Positions 8,863-19,033 of a DNA stretch of 64,000 nt are shown piece after piece (position 1 is the first letter of the stretch; each line of letters starts with the position of its first letter). Under the pieces are notes generated by a model. It did not search any database. It saw only the letters and a program-made list of their open reading frames with translations, and had not been told where the DNA came from. The DNA lies in assembly GCA_001942185.1 (NCBI GenBank), contig MKJV01000096.1:1-64000 (forward strand). The letters run 5' to 3'. The translations under genes were made by a program, and so were the position numbers. This DNA is from Pseudonocardia sp. CNS-004 (lineage in GTDB: Bacteria; Actinomycetota; Actinomycetes; Mycobacteriales; Pseudonocardiaceae).

Positions 8863-9890
8863 ACGTCCTCGTCGAGCTGGCGAAGGCGGCCCCGATCGCG
8901 CTGATGTCCGCGCTGCCCGTCGCGCTCGTCGGCGGGCTGGTCGTGAACCGGATGCGCCGGTCGATGACCGCCACGATGACCGCGCTCGTGCTGGTGCCGC
9001 TGTTCGCCGCGCTGGTCGGGGTGGTCGCCACCAGCGGTTTCATGTACACGCCGCAGCTGGTGGGCACGGTCGCGGTGGTCGCCGTCGTGGCGGCGGTGAC
9101 CGTGCCCGCCGGCATGCTGCTCGGCCGCAGCGTCGCCCGCGAGACGCTGTGGCAACGGGAGGCCCGCGAGGCCGAACGACACGCGGAGGCCGCGCGGCGC
9201 GAGCTCGTGGCGGGCATCGGCCACGACCTGCGCGCGCCGCTCGCCGGGATCCGCGGCATGACCGACGCGCTGATCGACGGTGTCGTGCACCGGCCGGCCG
9301 ACGTGGACGAGTACCTGCAGCGGATCCGGCGCGAGACGGTGCGGATGGCAGGGATGGTCGAGGACCTGTTCCAGCTGTCCCGAGCCACCTCCGCCGCACT
9401 GCGGCTGCCGACGGAGCGGCTCGCGCTCGGGGAGATCGCCTCCGACGCGGTGGCCGCGGAGGCAGCGGCGACAGCGGCGGCCGGTGTCGTGGTCACGGCC
9501 GAGAGCCCTTCGTCCTGGCCGACCGTGCTCGGCAGCGACGCCGACCTCGTGCGCGTGCTGCGCAACCTCCTCTCCAACGCGATCCGGCACACCCCGGCCG
9601 GCGGGACGGTGACAATCGCAGCCGGCGCTCGCGGCACCGAGGCGTGGCTGGCCGTCCAGGACGCGTGTGGCGGCATCCCGCCTGCCGACCTCGACCGGAT
9701 CTTCGACCCCGGCTACCGGGGCACCGATGCCCGCACCCCGGACGACACCTCGGGAGCCGGGCTCGGCCTTGCCATCGCGAAGGCGCTGGTGGAGGCCCAG
9801 CACGGGCGCATCACCGTGCGGAACGAGCGGCCCGGCTGCCGGTTCGAGATCACGTTGCCGGCGGCGGAGGTGCCGGCCAGAGTCCCTTAG
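8859..9890 (+). CDS. Sensor histidine kinase
   Basis: 343 aa, GTG start inside the stop of the response regulator gene. Three or four N-terminal membrane helices (about residues 8-30, 40-58 and 66-88) have only short outside loops, so the signal may be sensed in the membrane. H-box GIGHDLRAPLAG with the phosphorylated His at 122; N-box NLLSNAIRHTP; G1 DACGGI; G2 GAGLGLAIAKALVE. It probably regulates the adjacent membrane-protein and glycan genes. Confidence 0.92.
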   Translation: MNVLVELAKAAPIALMSALPVALVGGLVVNRMRRSMTATMTALVLVPLFAALVGVVATSGFMYTPQLVGTVAVVAVVAAVTVPAGMLLGRSVARETLWQREAREAERHAEAARRELVAGIGHDLRAPLAGIRGMTDALIDGVVHRPADVDEYLQRIRRETVRMAGMVEDLFQLSRATSAALRLPTERLALGEIASDAVAAEAAATAAAGVVVTAESPSSWPTVLGSDADLVRVLRNLLSNAIRHTPAGGTVTIAAGARGTEAWLAVQDACGGIPPADLDRIFDPGYRGTDARTPDDTSGAGLGLAIAKALVEAQHGRITVRNERPGCRFEITLPAAEVPARVP

Positions 9891-9919
9891 GGCAGCCGGC
9901 CGAACCTTGACCACCGCAA

Positions 9920-9985
9920 GACCACCGCAAGTGGTGCGAGGGCGTCGGATCTGTCGCTCCGGGACCGCTTCTGGGGATCATGTAC
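9920..9985 (-). repeat. Dispersed hairpin repeat, copy C (inverted, diverged)
   Basis: The reverse complement begins GATCCCCAGAAGCGGT and aligns with GATCGCCAGAAGTGGT of copy A, continuing through the GCGAC arm and loop. It fills the 87-bp gap between the convergent kinase gene and methyltransferase gene, where a bidirectional terminator would be expected. Confidence 0.5.
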
Positions 9986-10715
9986 TGCTGGCGGCCACGC
10001 GGAGCTCGCTGAACCGGCGGGGGCCGCTGTGGGTGGCGACCACCTCGAGACCGATCGCCGCCGCGACCACCCGCAACGCGTCCGCCCCCACCACGGCCCA
10101 CGGCAGCGACTGGCCGGCGCCCTGCGCTGTGTGCACCCGTGCCGTCCCCGCCCACCAGGCCGCCGGGTCCGGGTCGGTCTCGACGAGCACGGTGCCACCC
10201 GGCCTCAGGAGGGCCGCGGCGCGGCGCAGGAGCCGGGCGGGGTCGCCGCCGATGCCGATGTTGCCGTCGGCCAGCAGCACGTGGTCCCAGCGGCCGGGGA
10301 TCGGGGCGAACAGGTCGCGACGCAGCACGGCGGCGCCACGCTCACGGCAGCGCGCGGCAGCGGCCGCGGACACGTCGACACCCAGCGCGGGGATGCCGCG
10401 CCGGGTGAGCGCGACCACCAACCGACCCGGACCACAGCCGAGATCGACGACCGGGCCCGTGCACCGGTCGAGCAACCAGCCGTCGTCGTCCGCGGCGTCG
10501 GCGTGCCACCGCCCGACCGCGAGCACCACCTCGGCACCGTCGCTGCGCACCATCCGCGCCGGCGCGCCCCGCAGCGCGGCATCGAACGCTGTGCTGGATC
10601 GCGGGCTCTTCGGGCGCCGCCCCGCCTTTCCCGTGCCCGGCCGCTCCTCCCCTCTGAGCAGCGTCGGCCCGCGCGCGCCGTCGGGTTGCCTCGGCTCCGC
10701 CCCTGCCGCCGTCAC
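9978..10715 (-). CDS. Class I SAM-dependent methyltransferase
   Basis: 245 aa. SAM-binding motif VVDLGCGPGRLVVAL, motif II ALGVDVS, then LLRPGGTVLVETDP. The first 40 residues are Arg/Gly/Pro-rich and may not be translated, but GTG 10715 overlaps the DUF2064 stop (GTGA), which supports the long form. Last gene of the epimerase-GT2-DUF2064-methyltransferase set. A methyl-transfer step in sugar or glycan decoration fits the context. Confidence 0.8.
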   Translation of the reverse strand: MTAAGAEPRQPDGARGPTLLRGEERPGTGKAGRRPKSPRSSTAFDAALRGAPARMVRSDGAEVVLAVGRWHADAADDDGWLLDRCTGPVVDLGCGPGRLVVALTRRGIPALGVDVSAAAAARCRERGAAVLRRDLFAPIPGRWDHVLLADGNIGIGGDPARLLRRAAALLRPGGTVLVETDPDPAAWWAGTARVHTAQGAGQSLPWAVVGADALRVVAAAIGLEVVATHSGPRRFSELRVAASST

Positions 10716-11378
10716 GGGACGAGCTCGAACGCCGGGCAGCTCGCGACCGCCGCGGCGAACCGCCCGCCGGGAGCAGCATCGGCCACAGTGCGGGCGTCGG
10801 CGGCGGTGTCGACGTCGGTGAGCTCGGGGAGCAGGCCCACGCGCAGGCCGGCGTCCCGCAGGGCCAGCAGCGTGCGCTCGCCGGTGTCGTCACGCGAGGT
10901 CGGCACCGCGGCGACGAGCCGGGCCGCTGCCGGGTCCCGCAGCCCCAGGGCCCACCAGCCGCCGTCGGCGGCGGGCCCGAGCACGCGTCCGTGCCGGGTA
11001 CGCGCAACCGGTCCAGGCACGCCGCGAGCAGGGCGGGGCCGGCCTGCGGGGTGTCCATGCCCACGAGCAGCGTCGGGAGGCCGGGAAGCAGGGCCGCGGT
11101 GTCGAGGTGGGCGGCGGCGATCCGCTCGCCGAGCCCGTCGCCGCGCTGGGGCACGATCCGGCGGCCGTGCACCGCCGCGACGAGTTCCGGGCGCGCGCCG
11201 CCCGCGCGAGCCGGCCGGTGAGCGCCACCACGAGTTCGACGCCGGGTAGCCCGCCGACCGCGTCGAGGGTGTCGAGGAGGGCGGCCGCGGCCAGGTCGGC
11301 GGCCTCGGACGGGGTGGCGGGCGGGCAGAGCCGGGTCTTCACGCGGCCCGGTTCCGGTGCCTTGGCCAGCACGATCAC
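10712..11378 (-). CDS. DUF2064 (TIGR04282-type) nucleotidyl/glycosyltransferase-like protein (two frameshifts)
   Basis: Begins VIVLAKAPEPGRVKTRL, the signature N-terminus of this family (a nucleotide-sugar-type fold). It continues with PTLLVGMDTPQAGP and LGPAADGGWWALGL, the two acidic/aromatic motifs typical of it. Frames break near 11190 (one G missing in CGGGAACTC) and near 11005. GTG 11378 lies 14 bp after the GT2 stop. In mycobacteria (Rv0540) it is likewise beside a GT2 gene. The enzymatic role is unknown. Confidence 0.82.
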
Positions 11379-11391
11379 CGCTGCGCCGGGT

Positions 11392-12051
11392 TCACGAGAC
11401 CCCCGCGGCGAGCAGTCGTCCCATGTCACGGCCTGCGCGCAGCGTGCCCCGCACCGACCCGGACACCTTGGAGCGCCCGCCTGCCCGTGGCCGGTACGCG
11501 ACGTCCACCTCGTGCAGCCGCCAGCCCGCGGCCCCGGCGCGCAGCAGGAGCTCCAGCGGGTAGCCGAAGCCGCGGTCGGCGACCCCGAGGTCGAGCAGCG
11601 CCTGCCTGCGGCCGACCCGGATCGGCGCGATGTCGTGCACCGGGACACCACGCGTGCGCAGCAGCGCCGCGATCAGTGCGTTCGCGGCGCGGGCGTGCCA
11701 CGGCCACGCCCCGGCGCCCGGCACGCGTCGCCCGACGGCGAGGTCTGCCCCGCCCCGTACGGCGGCGGCCATCGGACCGAGCACGGACGGGTCGAGGGAC
11801 CCGTCCCCGTCGAGCACGGCGACGATCTCGGCGCGCGCAGCCAGCAGACCGGCGTGCACGGCGGCTCCGTAGCCGCGCCGCGGCTCGACGACGACCCGCG
11901 CGCCGTGCGCCGCGGCGACGGCGGCCGTGTCGTCGGTGGACCCGTTGTCGACGACGATCACGGGCAGTCCGGCCGGCAGCTCGGCGAGCACGGCGGGTAG
12001 GGCGGCGGCCTCGTCGAGGCAGGGAAGCACGATCTCCACACCTGCGATCAT
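11392..12051 (-). CDS. Family 2 glycosyltransferase
   Basis: 219 aa GT-A enzyme: VEIVLPCLDEA, VIVVDNGSTDDTA and the nucleotide/metal site VLDGDGSLDP. It lacks C-terminal membrane helices, as in polyprenyl-phosphate sugar synthases of the dolichol-phosphate-mannose-synthase type. The closest recalled functional parallel is Rv0539 of M. tuberculosis, implicated in making the polyprenyl-linked donor for methylthioxylose capping. Donor sugar unknown here. Confidence 0.88.
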   Translation of the reverse strand: MIAGVEIVLPCLDEAAALPAVLAELPAGLPVIVVDNGSTDDTAAVAAAHGARVVVEPRRGYGAAVHAGLLAARAEIVAVLDGDGSLDPSVLGPMAAAVRGGADLAVGRRVPGAGAWPWHARAANALIAALLRTRGVPVHDIAPIRVGRRQALLDLGVADRGFGYPLELLLRAGAAGWRLHEVDVAYRPRAGGRSKVSGSVRGTLRAGRDMGRLLAAGVS

Positions 12052-12086
12052 CGTGCGGAATGCGCTTCCGCGACCCCGGATCAGGC

Positions 12087-13137
12087 TTACCGAACGGTGA
12101 CGGCCGGTTCGCGCAACGGGTCGGTGGCGAACGCCGCCACGCCCTCGGCGAACCCGACGGCGGCGGTGAACCCCAGCCTCGCCCTGGCCCGGGCCGGGTC
12201 GGCGACCACGTGCCGCACGTCGCCGGGCCGGGCGCCGCCGACCACCACCGGCGCCGGCCCGCCCATCAGCTCGGCGAGCTCGCGTGCCAGGTCACCCACC
12301 GTGTGCGGCTCGCCGGAGCAGACGTTCAGCGCCTCGAACCCGTCGACGTCGGTGGCAACGCCAGCGCGTTGGCCGCGGCCACGTCGGTGACGTGCACGAA
12401 GTCGCGACGCTGGCGCCCGTCCTCCAGCACCTGCGGCGGGTCGCCCCGCTCCAGCGCGGAGCGGAAGATCGACGCGACGCCCGCGTACGGGGTGTCGCGG
12501 GGCATCCGCGGGCCGTAGACGTTGTGGTAGCGCAACGACCAGACCCGGCCGCCGCATTGGCGCGCCCACGCGCTCGCCAGGTGTTCCTGCGCGAGCTTCG
12601 TGGCCGCGTAGGTGCTCCGCGGGTCCAGCGGTGCGTCCTCCCCGACCAGACCGGACGCGAGCGCCTGCCCACAACGGGGGCAGCGCGGTTCGAAGAGCCC
12701 GGCCGCGAGGTCGGCGGTCGTGCGCGGCAACGGGCGGACGACCCCGTGCTCCGCGCACTCGTACCGCCCCTCGCCGTACACGACCATCGAGCCGGCCAGC
12801 ACGAGCCGGAGCACGCCCGCGGCGTGCATCGCGGCGAGCAGCACCGCGGTTCCGAGATCGTTGTGGGCGGCGTACGCGGGTGCGTCCGACGGGTCCACCC
12901 CGTGCCCCACCATCGCGGCCTGGTGGCACACGGCGTCCACGCCGGGCAGCAGCCGGGCCAGCAGGTCCGCGTCGCGCACGTCGCCGACGACGTGCTCGTG
13001 GGCGGGTGCCCAGCCGTCGGTCCCGTGCGCCTGGGGCAGGAGCGCGTCGAGCAGCAGCACCTCGTGGCCGTCCGCGGTGAGCCGGTCGGCGACGTGCGAT
13101 CCGACGAACCCGGCTCCCCTGTGATCAACACTCGCAT
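12087..13137 (-). CDS. NAD-dependent epimerase/dehydratase (extended SDR; two frameshifts)
   Basis: Starts MRVLITGGAGFVGSHVADRL once one missing G is restored near 13115; a second break lies near 12362. Rossmann GGAGFVG, Ser in AGSMVVYGEG, catalytic YAATK, RYHNVYGPRMP and RRDFVHVTDVA are all present. A CPRCGQAL insertion with two Cys precedes the active-site Tyr. I recall similar insertions in proteins annotated as dTDP-L-rhamnose 4-epimerases, but the substrate cannot be read from sequence. First gene of the minus-strand glycan set. Confidence 0.85.
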
Positions 13138-13190
13138 CGACCGAGGTTAGGTACGCGCGCCGCGACGCGTACCCGCTCGTTCGCAACTCG

Positions 13191-13880
13191 TCACATCTGA
13201 TGCTCGGCCGGGCCCGGCTCACCCTCGACGGCGGGATGCCGCAGCCCTCCGTGGCCCGGCGGCAGGGCCGAACGGAGCACCGGCCAGGAGAGCGCGACGC
13301 ACAGGGCCACGAGCGGCCAGGTGAGCACGGTGCGGGCGATGCCGAGCGCGACGACCGCGTTCGCCGCGTACAGGGGGAGGAACACCGCGAGCCGCACGAC
13401 GTACTGGCCGACCCACACCCAGCTGGCACGCTGGTAGCCGCGCAGCAGGTCGGGGTCGCGCCGCCAGCGCGTGCGCTGCCCGAGCACGGTGCCCACGACG
13501 AGCCCCAGCAGCGGCCAGCGCACCACGATCGACACGGCCCACGCGAGCGCGCTCGCCGCGTTGCTGACGATCTGCACGAGGAAGAAGTCGATGGCGCGGC
13601 CGGTGTAGAGGGCGATCAACGCCGCCACCGCCACCCCGAGCAGGCCGAACAGCACCGCGCGCGGGCGGTCGCCGCGCACGAGCCGCACCACGGCCACGAC
13701 CGCCCCGACGAGCACGGCCGCCGCGCCCGCCCAGGCGATCGGCGACGCCCAGCTCGACGCGTCGGCGACCGTGAAGACGCCGACGAACGCGACCACGGGC
13801 ACGGTGGCATCGACGGCGCCACCGCGTCCGCCGAGGACCTCCGCGAGTCCCTGCTCCGCGGGGCCCTTCCGACTACCCAT
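13191..13880 (-). CDS. DUF3159 family membrane protein
   Basis: 229 aa with about five hydrophobic helices and internal RRDPDLLRGYQRASWVWVGQY and ANAVVALGIARTVLTWPL, which are characteristic of DUF3159 proteins of actinobacteria. N-terminus GPAEQGLAEVLGG is also typical. Located in the inner membrane; function unknown. Confidence 0.88.
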   Translation of the reverse strand: MGSRKGPAEQGLAEVLGGRGGAVDATVPVVAFVGVFTVADASSWASPIAWAGAAAVLVGAVVAVVRLVRGDRPRAVLFGLLGVAVAALIALYTGRAIDFFLVQIVSNAASALAWAVSIVVRWPLLGLVVGTVLGQRTRWRRDPDLLRGYQRASWVWVGQYVVRLAVFLPLYAANAVVALGIARTVLTWPLVALCVALSWPVLRSALPPGHGGLRHPAVEGEPGPAEHQM

Positions 13881-13987
13881 GGTTCTCAGGGTGCCCTATC
13901 TCCCCGAACGGATCACGCCCACTGGCGCGCCTGCCGGTTCCTGGGTGATATTGGGTAGCAACTTCCCGTCAAGGAGGTGACGGGTCC

Positions 13988-14788
13988 ATGAACGAAAGGG
14001 GGCGGTCGCGGATGAGACCCATCAGCAGCTTCCTCGCGCTGGGCGACAGTTTCACCGAGGGCCTGGACGACTGGCGTCCCGACGGCACGCCCCGGGGCTG
14101 GGCCGATCGGGTGGCCGAACAGCTGGGCGCGGCGCGTCCCGGTTTCCGCTACGCCAACCTCGCGGTGCGCGGCAAGCTCCTCGACCAGATCGTCGAGGAC
14201 CAGCTCCCCGTGGCCGAGCGGCTGCGCCGGACCTGATCACGTTCTGCGCGGGCGGCAACGACATCATCCGGTTCTCCTGCGACACCGATGACCTCGCCCG
14301 CCGGTTCGACGCCGCGCTGGAGCGGGTCACGGCCACCGGCGCGCACGTGCTGGTGTTCACGGGCTTCGACCTCGGGCGGATGCACCCGATCATCCGCAGG
14401 CTGCGCGGACGCGTCGCCTGCTACAACGAGCTGATGCGCGCGAGCGCCGAGCGCCACGGCAGCACGGTGGTGGACCTCTGGGGCATGGCGCCGCTCGCCG
14501 ACCCCCGCACCTGGGGGCGCGACCGCCTGCACCTCACCGCCGAGGGGCATCGCCTGGTCTCCCTGCGGGTGCTGGAGGCGCTCGGCGAACCCGTCACCGA
14601 CGACTGGCGCACCCCGCTGCCGGAGATGGGCCCCACGCCGTGGCAGGCGTGTCCGCGAGGACCTGCGCTGGATGCGCGACTTCGTGATGCCCTACGTCCG
14701 CAGGCGGCTGCAGGGCCACGCCACGGGCGACGGCTACCTGCCCAAACGGCCCGAGCTGCTCCCGCTGCGCACCCTCGAACACCGGTAG
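13988..14788 (+). CDS. SGNH/GDSL hydrolase (two frameshifts)
   Basis: Block I FLALGDSFTEGL carries the nucleophile Ser; block III is FCAGGNDII (Gly-x-Asn-Asp); block V is DRLHLTAEGH with the catalytic Asp and His. It has no signal peptide, so it is probably a cytoplasmic esterase/lipase. Frames break near 14227 (one C missing in CGCCCGGAC) and near 14647 (one G missing in GCGGGTGTC). The start is set by an exceptionally strong ribosome-binding site, AAGGAGGTGA at 13971-13980. Confidence 0.88.
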
Positions 14789-14810
14789 GAGCTCCTGGCG
14801 TCAGGAGCTC
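14789..14810. terminator. Bidirectional hairpin between convergent genes
   Basis: GAGCTCCTG and CAGGAGCTC form a perfect 9-bp stem with a 4-nt loop between the stop of the SGNH hydrolase (14788) and the stop of the acyl-CoA dehydrogenase (14801). The position implies a shared terminator; there is no T tract. Confidence 0.7.
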
Positions 14811-15879
14811 GGCAGACCGAGCCCGTCGGCCACCCGCTCGGCGTGGAAGTCACCGTCGCCGAACGCGAGCGCGGCAGCCGTCGCGTGCGCGAGGTAGTGG
14901 TGCAGGTCGTGCTCGGCGGTGAAGCCGATCGCGCCGTGCACCTGGTGCCCGAGCGCGCACACCCGCTGGTAGGCATCGCTCACCCAGGACTTGGCCACCG
15001 CCACCGTCAGCGCCACCTCGTCGGCGTCCTGGCCGGGAGCGGTGAGCCGCCAGATCGCCTCGAAGGCGATGAACCGCGCGGTGAGGACGTCGATCGCCAT
15101 GTCGGCGCAGTGGTGCTGCACGGCCTGGAAACTGCCGATCGGGCGCCCGAACTGCTCGCGCTGCCCCGCGTACTCCACGGTCATGTCGAGCACGCGCTGG
15201 GCGCCGCCCGCCATCTCGGCGCAGGTGGCGGCGGCCCGAACGCGGTGGCCGTGGCGGCCACCGCGGCACCGCCGCCGAGCACCCGGTCGCCAGGCACGGC
15301 CACGTTCGTGAACCGGACGTCGTTCTCGGCGTTGGGGCCCACCACGTCGAGCCGCTCGGTGCTGACGCCCGCCGCGGACCGGTCGACGATCACGGCAACA
15401 GAACCGGCCACCACCAGCAGGTCGTCCACGGCGTGTGCGAACGGCACGAACCGCGCGGTGCCGTCGAGGACGTACCCGTCGCCGGACGCGGCGGCCGTGA
15501 CGGTCGCACCGTCGGCGTAGGCGATCGTCCGGCCTTCGGCGATCCCGCCGAGCCGGCGCGCCTGCTGCTCGGCCGAGCCGTGCCGCTCGATCGTCGCGCC
15601 GCAGGCAAGGGTGTGCAGGAACGGGCTCGGCACCCCGGCGGCGCCCATCTCCTCCAGGAGCAGGCAGGCCTCGAGGAAGCCCTCACCGACCCCGCCGTGG
15701 GCCTCCGGGACGGCCAGCCCGGTCCAGCCGAGCTCGACCATCTCCTTCCACAGGTCGGCCGAGAAGCCGGCCGGGTCCGCGGCCACCGCCGCGACACCGG
15801 CCGTCGCGACCCGCCCGGCGAGCACGTCGCGGGCGGTGCTGCGGATGAGCTCCTGGTCCTCGGTCAGGGTCAGATCCAT
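14801..15879 (-). CDS. Acyl-CoA dehydrogenase (one frameshift)
   Basis: About 359 aa FAD flavoprotein that oxidises an acyl-CoA to the 2-enoyl-CoA. N-terminal MDLTLTEDQELIRSTARD and LGWTGLAVPEAHGG, and the C-terminal helical domain with REQFGRPIGSFQAVQHHCADM, are family signatures. Frames join near 15240 (one base missing before GGGCCGCCGCC). It starts 12 bp after the VOC gene stop and is the last gene of the ligase/dehydrogenase/hydratase series. It may form a heteromeric enzyme with the dehydrogenase at 17794, as in some actinobacterial side-chain-degrading pairs. Confidence 0.88.
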
Positions 15880-15891
15880 GCGGGAGTCCTG

Positions 15892-16830
15892 TCAGTTCGC
15901 GGGCGGGATCTTGTCCGAGCGCACCCAGACACCGGGACGCTCCTCCCAGAAGAGCTGCACGAGCACACCGCCCGCGTGCTTGGGGTGGATGAACGTGTGC
16001 TTCCACGCGGCGCCGTCCTTGACGCCCTCCTCGTAGTCGAACGTCGGGATGTCGTGGACGCCGCAGGCGGCCAGCGCGGCGTCCCAGTCGGCCACTTCGA
16101 ACGTCACGTGGTGGGCGGCGGCCCCGTTGCGGGCGAGGAACTTGTCGACGAACGAGTCCTCGCCGCGACCGGTGATCACCTCCCAGCAGATGCTGGAGCC
16201 GGGGACGTTCAGCACGAGGTCGGCCATGTCGGGGATCTCGTCGTCGGCGGTGCGCCAGACCTCGACGAACCCGGCGAGGTCGGAGTACCAGCGCGACAGC
16301 TCGTCGCGGTCGTGGAAGGCCTGGCAGATGTGGTCGATCCCGCGGATACCCAGCGTGGGGCCGTCGGCGTCGATCGGCTTGACGGGCTTCGCGTCGTCGT
16401 CGCCGAGCATGGCGAGGTTGCCCGGGCCGCGCAGCCGCCACAGCACCCCGGGACCATGCTCGGGCGGCGACAGCGACGCCTCCACCCAGCGGCCCGCGAC
16501 CGAGTCACTGACCTTGAGCCCGCGGCGGTCCAGCTCGGCGACGGCGGCGTCCAGGTCCGGCACCTCGGCGCCGACGTGGTGCAGGCCGGGACGCCCGCCC
16601 TTCTCCTCGAGCCAGGTCGCGAGCGCCCCGCCGTCGCCGGAGGGTGCGAGCACCACCCAGGTCTGCCCGGCGGCACCGGGCACCGCGAGCCGGACGCCGC
16701 GGACGCCCGCGTCCGGGTTGTCCCACTCGTGCGTGCGCCGGAAGCCGAACAGGCCTTCCAGGAGCGCGAGCTGCTTGTCCAGGTCGGGAGCGGCCACGGC
16801 GACGTGGTCGATCCGGTAGATCTTCAGCAT
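15892..16830 (-). CDS. VOC/glyoxalase-fold protein with two VOC modules
   Basis: 312 aa from ATG 16830 (ribosome-binding site GGAGA). Two vicinal-oxygen-chelate modules: IDHVAVAAPDLDKQLALLEGLFGFRRTHE (first part shown in gene order), then GIDHICQAFHDRDELSRWYSDLAGF. Later HHVTFEVADWDAALAACGV and VLVQLFWEERP give candidate metal ligands. Proteins like this act as dioxygenases, epimerases or lyases. Its place between acyl-CoA genes suggests epimerisation or ring/side-chain chemistry, but the substrate is unknown. Confidence 0.8.
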   Translation of the reverse strand: MLKIYRIDHVAVAAPDLDKQLALLEGLFGFRRTHEWDNPDAGVRGVRLAVPGAAGQTWVVLAPSGDGGALATWLEEKGGRPGLHHVGAEVPDLDAAVAELDRRGLKVSDSVAGRWVEASLSPPEHGPGVLWRLRGPGNLAMLGDDDAKPVKPIDADGPTLGIRGIDHICQAFHDRDELSRWYSDLAGFVEVWRTADDEIPDMADLVLNVPGSSICWEVITGRGEDSFVDKFLARNGAAAHHVTFEVADWDAALAACGVHDIPTFDYEEGVKDGAAWKHTFIHPKHAGGVLVQLFWEERPGVWVRSDKIPPAN

Positions 16831-17037
16831 TTCCTGTCTCCTGGCCCTATGGACGTTCTTCAAGCGCGGAGCCGCTTGACCGTTGGCCGTCAGCCGGCAC
16901 CGCCGCGGGTTCTCAGGCGCTTCCTCGCGAGGACAGCGCCGACGTGGTGAATTGGCATTCATGAGGAGGCGATCCCGGAGCGAGGGAGCGCCTGAGGTTC
17001 CGCTACCCGCACCGCTACGCAAGTCTCCACACCCTCT

Positions 17038-17783
17038 CTAGCTGGGGTGGGGCTCGATCCAGTCGTACCCGGCGGTGACGAGCTCCTTGACCAGGCGCAG
17101 GTTGTAGCGGTTCATCGCCGCGATCCGCTCGGCGAGAGCGGCCACCTTCTCGTCGACTCGTCCGCCGCGAACACGTCGTTGACCAGGCCGAGCTGCAGGG
17201 CCCGCTGCGCGTCGAGCCGGACGCCGGTGAAGAGCATCTCCTTGGCCCGCGCCATGCCGATGCGCGCCGGGAGGCGCTTGAGCCCACCCCAGCCGGGCGC
17301 GCTGCCACCCACCTCGGGCTGGTCGGGATCCTCCTTGCCGTCCATGAACTTCGGCTGGTGCGGCGGCCGGGCGGAGAGGGTGATCTCCACGAGCCCCATC
17401 TTCGCGTTGTCGGAGCAGACGATGAAGTCCGCGCCCAGCGCCAGCTCGAGGCCGCCGCCGACGGCGTAGCCGTGCACCGCGGCGAACACCGGGATCGAGA
17501 GCCGCTCCATCATCGCGAACGTCTTCTCGCCGAGGCGGCCCTGCTCGATCCGGTCGGCCTTGGTGAGCGACTCGGACCAGTCGAGGTCCATGCCGGCGCA
17601 GAACCCCTTCTCACCGGCCCCGCGCAGCACCGCGACGCAGACCTCGGGGTCGTCGTCGATGTCGGTGAAGACCTTGCGCAGGCCGTGCATCATCTCCGGC
17701 GTCAGGGCGTTGAGCTTGTTCGGCCGGTCGAGCGTGATCCAGCAGACGCGGTCCTTGACGACGACGTCCAGTCCTTCGGTCAT
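17038..17783 (-). CDS. Enoyl-CoA hydratase/isomerase (one frameshift)
   Basis: 248 aa crotonase-fold enzyme: LDRPNKLNALTPEMM, oxyanion-hole segments KGFCAGMDLDW and HGYAVGGGLELALGADFIV, and MGLVEITLS with the position of the catalytic Glu. The frame breaks near 17158. One C restored in TCCGACGAG gives the expected C-terminus ending IEPHPS and a TAG at 17038. It starts 10 bp after the dehydrogenase stop, so the genes form one operon. Confidence 0.88.
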
Positions 17784-17793
17784 GAACTTCCTC

Positions 17794-19033
17794 CTAGGAG
17801 CGCGGCAGGCCGAGGCCGCGGGTGGCGATGACGTTGCGCTGGATCTCGGAGGCGCCGCCGAGGAAGGTGGCGGCCACGGAGTCCATGCGCATGTGGGTGA
17901 AGGCGGCGCCCAGCGGGGCGCCCCGGCGCTGCCACAGCAGGCCGTGCTTGCCGAACACGTGGGCGCCGGTGCGCGCGAGCCGCTGGTGCAGCTCGGCGCT
18001 GAAGAGCTGGTTCACCGATGCCTCGTACCCCGGCACCGGATTGGTCACGCTGAAGCGCGCGATGTTGTAGAGCACCCGCATCTCGACGTAGCGCCGCGCG
18101 ATCTCCTGGCGGGCGCCCCGCTCCCAGCCGTCCCGCAGCTGCTCGCGCCCTTCCGGCGTTCCGATGTGCTCGACGAGGCTGGCGATCGCCTGCTCGTGCT
18201 TGATCGTGGCCCCGATCCCGGCCCGTTCGAAGCTGAGCGCGTCCATGGCGACGTACCAGCCCCGGTTCTCCTCGCCCACCCGGTTGGCGACCGGCACTCG
18301 GGCTCCTTCGAAGAAGATCTCCGAGAACGGGGCGTCGCCGCGTATGTCGCGGATCGGGCGGACCGTGACGCCCGGCGTGTTCACGTCGACGAGCAGGAAC
18401 GTGATCCCGCGGTGCTTCGGCGCTGCGTCCGGATCGGTGCGGACCAGCACGAAGAGCCAGTCGGCGTTGTGGCCGAGCGACGTCCAGACCTTCTGCCCGT
18501 CCACGACGTAGTGGTCGCCGTGCTCCTCGTCATTGGCGCGCACGGCCCGGGTGCGCAGGCCGGCCAGGTCGGAGCCGGCCTCCGGCTCGGAGAAGCCCTG
18601 CGCCCATGCGCGCTCGCCGCGGGCGATCGGCGGCAGGTGCTCGGCGCGCTGCTCGTCCGTGCCGTGGGCGAGGAGGGTGGGGCCGAGCAGGAACGCGCCG
18701 ATGCCGTTCACGGTGGGCACCCGTGCCCGCATCATCTCCTCCTGGAGGATGAACTCCTCCATTGCGGACAGGCCTGCGCCGCCGTACTCGACGGGCCAGT
18801 GCGGCGTGATCCAGCCGCGTTCGGCGAGCACCGCCGCCCATTCGCGGGCGCTCCCGGCGAGCCGGGTCCGGGCTGTTGCGGTCGACCGGCCAGTTGTAGC
18901 CGCGGACGTCCTCCGGCTCGAGGCTCTGCTCGGCGTCCGGATCGGGCGTGTACGAGACCGGGAACCGGTCGCGGACGAACGCACGCACCTCCTCGCGGAA
19001 CGCCGCCTGTTCCGGAGTGTCCTCCCAGTTCAT
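17794..19033 (-). CDS. Acyl-CoA dehydrogenase (one frameshift)
   Basis: About 413 aa. Starts MNWEDTPEQAAFREEVRAF, then WPVEYGGAGLSAMEEFILQEEM, FSEPEAGSDLAGLRTRA (FAD/substrate-binding signature), VDGQKVWTSLGHNADW and, at the C-terminus, SVAATFLGGASEIQRNVIA. The frame breaks near 18870. ATG 19033 overlaps the ligase stop (ATGA). These features match the dehydrogenases that act on long or branched (for example steroid side-chain) acyl-CoAs in actinobacteria; the exact substrate is an inference. Confidence 0.9.

Noticed and set aside
15433..16950. 505-codon plus-strand open frame opposite the VOC and dehydrogenase genes
   Set aside because: Antisense shadow of two well-supported genes; high GC removes stop codons.
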